Of a stretch of 15,551 nt of DNA, positions 14,305 to 15,551 are shown piece by piece. Source of the stretch: Ilumatobacteraceae bacterium (GTDB lineage Bacteria; Actinomycetota; Acidimicrobiia; Acidimicrobiales; Ilumatobacteraceae); contig JALRJT010000096.1 in NCBI GenBank assembly GCA_023254985.1, positions 1-15,551 on the forward strand, written 5' to 3'. Position numbers and translations under genes: made by a program. The notes beneath the pieces are model-generated. The model was given only the letters and a program-made list of their open reading frames with translations. It was not told where the DNA came from and did no database searches. Each line of letters starts with the position of its first letter. The first letter of the stretch is position 1.

Positions 14305-14456
14305 GTGCGACCGTGACGCCGACCACGCGACGCGTCGCACTTCTGCAGTCTCTCAGTCAGCAAGGTGGACAGCCCCAACTCCGCCCGCTTCCATCTCGCC
14401 GATCCGGGGAGACATCCCGGCGGCAATCGCTGACTGAGGGGCTGCAGAAGTTCGAC
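14305..14456 (+). ncRNA. Structured leader RNA of rsmH (possible mraW RNA motif)
   Basis: The mraZ-rsmH gap (14275-14498) is dominated by a long inverted repeat. 14340-14361 pairs with 14429-14450 over 22 contiguous positions, 20 Watson-Crick and two U-G. A14339-U14451 adds one pair, and after a single mismatch 14334-14337 pairs with 14453-14456, 27 pairs in all. Inside the 67-base apical part, GCCG (14398-14401) and CCGGGG (14404-14409) pair with TCCCGG (14415-14420) and CGGC (14421-14424). A further stem, GTGCGAC (14305-14311) with GTCGCAC (14334-14340), competes with the base of the long stem. A conserved actinobacterial RNA called the mraW motif is known from leaders of mraW (rsmH) operons; this may be a member, but I could not compare it with the consensus. 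The strand is inferred from the operon, and the U-G pairs fit RNA rather than DNA function. Confidence 0.65.
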
Positions 14457-14498
14457 AGTCGACACGGCAACGCGATCCAGCTGTGCAGCGAGATCACC

Positions 14499-15458
14499 AT
14501 GGCATCGAACTCCGACCTCCACACCGATTACGGCCACGAGCCAGTCATGTTGCACGAGATCGTCGACGTGTTTTCCTCCGTGCCGGCCGGATGCGTCGTC
14601 GATGCGACGCTCGGTGGCTGCGGACACACCGTTGGCATCCTTCGTTCTCACCAGCACCTGTCCGTGCTCGGCATCGATCAAGACGAGAATGCGATCGCAC
14701 ACGCTGAGTCGCTGCGAGAATCGGATCCAGATTTGCGTGCACGACTCACGGTGCGTCGTGGACGCTTCGATCGCTTCGCCGAAATCCTCGAAGGGTCGGG
14801 GATCGAGGAGATTTCTGGGGCGCTGTTCGACCTCGGCGTGTCCTCCCCGCAGTTCGACCGCGCAGAGCGTGGGTTTTCGTACCGCAACGACGGCCCACTC
14901 GACATGCGCATGGATGCTTCCCAGTCATGGAGCGCATACGACGTGGTGAATGGATACGACGTCGAGCGACTGACGGAGGTCGTTCGTCGTTACTCAGATG
15001 AGCGTTTCGCCCACCGCATCGCCAAGGCGATCGTTGCGGCCCGCACGATCGAGACGACGGCGCGTCTCGCCGAGGTGATCGCCGAAGCGATTCCGGCACC
15101 AGCTCGCCGCACCGGCGGACACCCGGCAAAGCGAACCTTTCAGGCGCTGCGCATTGAGGTGAATGCCGAACTCGACGTGCTCCCGACCGCGCTCGATGCG
15201 GCACTCGCAGCGACTGCTCCCGGTGGACGCGTCGCGGTGCTCAGTTATCACTCGGGAGAGGACCGCATTGTCAAGCACGTGTTTGCCGAGGCAATGCGCC
15301 ACGAAGGTGGAGATGCATCCCCGTACGTGCACCCGGAGTCGATGCAGGGGAGTTTTCGCAAGGTGCGCGTGGCGCAGAAGCCATCACGCGAAGAAATAGA
15401 TCGGAACCCACGGGCGTCCTCGGCGCGTCTGCGGGTGATCGAAAAGGTGGGTTGCTGA
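14499..15458 (+). CDS. rsmH: 16S rRNA (cytosine1402-N4)-methyltransferase
   Basis: A 319-residue RsmH/MraW, which methylates N4 of C1402 in 16S rRNA using SAM. Motifs: HEPVMLHEIVDVF; SAM-binding D35-A-T-L-G-G-C-G-H43 (Cys where Gly is usual); D60 in LGIDQDENA; FDLGVSSPQFDRAERGFSYRNDGPLDMRMD; FQALRIEVNAEL; SYHSGEDRIVK at about 249-259 (usually HSLEDR); and ASSARLRVIEKV at the end. The ATG at 14499 matches the family's start; a weak GAG at 14490-14492 is the only ribosome-site candidate. The frame is open upstream to a GTG at 14313, which would add 62 low-complexity, Arg/Gln/Ser-rich residues encoded by the structured leader; this is unlikely to be translated but not excluded. Confidence 0.96.
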   Translation: MASNSDLHTDYGHEPVMLHEIVDVFSSVPAGCVVDATLGGCGHTVGILRSHQHLSVLGIDQDENAIAHAESLRESDPDLRARLTVRRGRFDRFAEILEGSGIEEISGALFDLGVSSPQFDRAERGFSYRNDGPLDMRMDASQSWSAYDVVNGYDVERLTEVVRRYSDERFAHRIAKAIVAARTIETTARLAEVIAEAIPAPARRTGGHPAKRTFQALRIEVNAELDVLPTALDAALAATAPGGRVAVLSYHSGEDRIVKHVFAEAMRHEGGDASPYVHPESMQGSFRKVRVAQKPSREEIDRNPRASSARLRVIEKVGC

Positions 15459-15459
15459 G

Positions 15460-15551
15460 ATGGCGTTAGCGGTTGACCAGCCAAGGATGCAGCGCTCTGC
15501 GCCACGCATTGGTCAGTCTGCACCCCCTGAACGCCATCTCGAACTCATCGC
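15460..15551 (+). CDS. 5' end of a gene in the ftsL position (partial)
   Basis: The ATG at 15460 follows the rsmH stop by a single base, and the frame is open to the window edge (30 complete codons). The visible part is a soluble, Arg/Pro-rich head ending ...PPERHLELI. In this cluster rsmH is normally followed by ftsL, a small bitopic septum protein whose cytoplasmic head is poorly conserved, so FtsL or an FtsL-like septation protein is expected. No diagnostic residue is present; the assignment rests on position only. Confidence 0.6.
   Translation, partial: MALAVDQPRMQRSAPRIGQSAPPERHLELI

Noticed and set aside
1..15551. CRISPR arrays, insertion sequences, tRNA or rRNA genes
   Set aside because: No regularly spaced repeats, transposase-like protein, terminal repeats with target duplication, or tRNA-like cloverleaf was seen by eye on either strand.

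Overview
The window is GC-rich and almost entirely coding. It holds 17 complete protein genes plus two cut by the edges, and no tRNA, rRNA, insertion sequence or CRISPR array was seen. The mraZ-rsmH start of a division/cell-wall cluster, an MtrAB-like two-component pair, a DUF3040 membrane protein, a mycofactocin-type GMC oxidoreductase and several GTG/TTG starts point to a high-GC actinobacterium. The look of the set suggests the Acidimicrobiia (Ilumatobacter-like), but that is inference from protein appearance, not a search.

Layout. (1) 1-3590, plus strand: the end of an unknown gene (possibly a MoxR-type ATPase), a CoxE-like VWA protein, a histidine phosphatase whose GTG start overlaps the VWA stop, and a GMC oxidoreductase resembling MftG. 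(2) 3574-8412, minus strand: a tightly packed six-gene unit read right to left: small two-TM protein, inositol-monophosphatase-family enzyme, OmpR-family regulator, MtrB-like histidine kinase, a 45-residue lipoprotein, and glycerol kinase. Every junction is either a 4-base stop/start overlap or a 4-base gap. Its last gene overlaps the end of the GMC gene tail to tail by 17 bases. (3) 8435-13648, plus strand: DNA polymerase IV, diverging from the six-gene unit across about 20 bases, then DUF3040 protein, ROK sugar kinase, acyl-CoA dehydrogenase, a conserved 94-residue protein, HNH endonuclease and a lipoate-ligase-family protein, mostly 3-7 bases apart. (4) 13649-15551: the start of the division/cell-wall cluster: promoter with MraZ boxes, mraZ, a 224-base structured leader, rsmH, and the beginning of a gene in the ftsL position.

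The most interesting parts are non-coding or tiny. Between mraZ and rsmH lies a stem of 22 contiguous pairs (27 with extensions) enclosing a second hairpin, with a perfect Shine-Dalgarno sequence in front that has no start codon at normal distance. This may be a form of the actinobacterial mraW RNA motif or something new. The mraZ promoter has five TGGKG boxes, two of them inside the -35/-10 spacer. The 45-residue lipoprotein sits where LpqB normally follows mtrAB and looks like only the head of an LpqB/GerMN-type lipoprotein.
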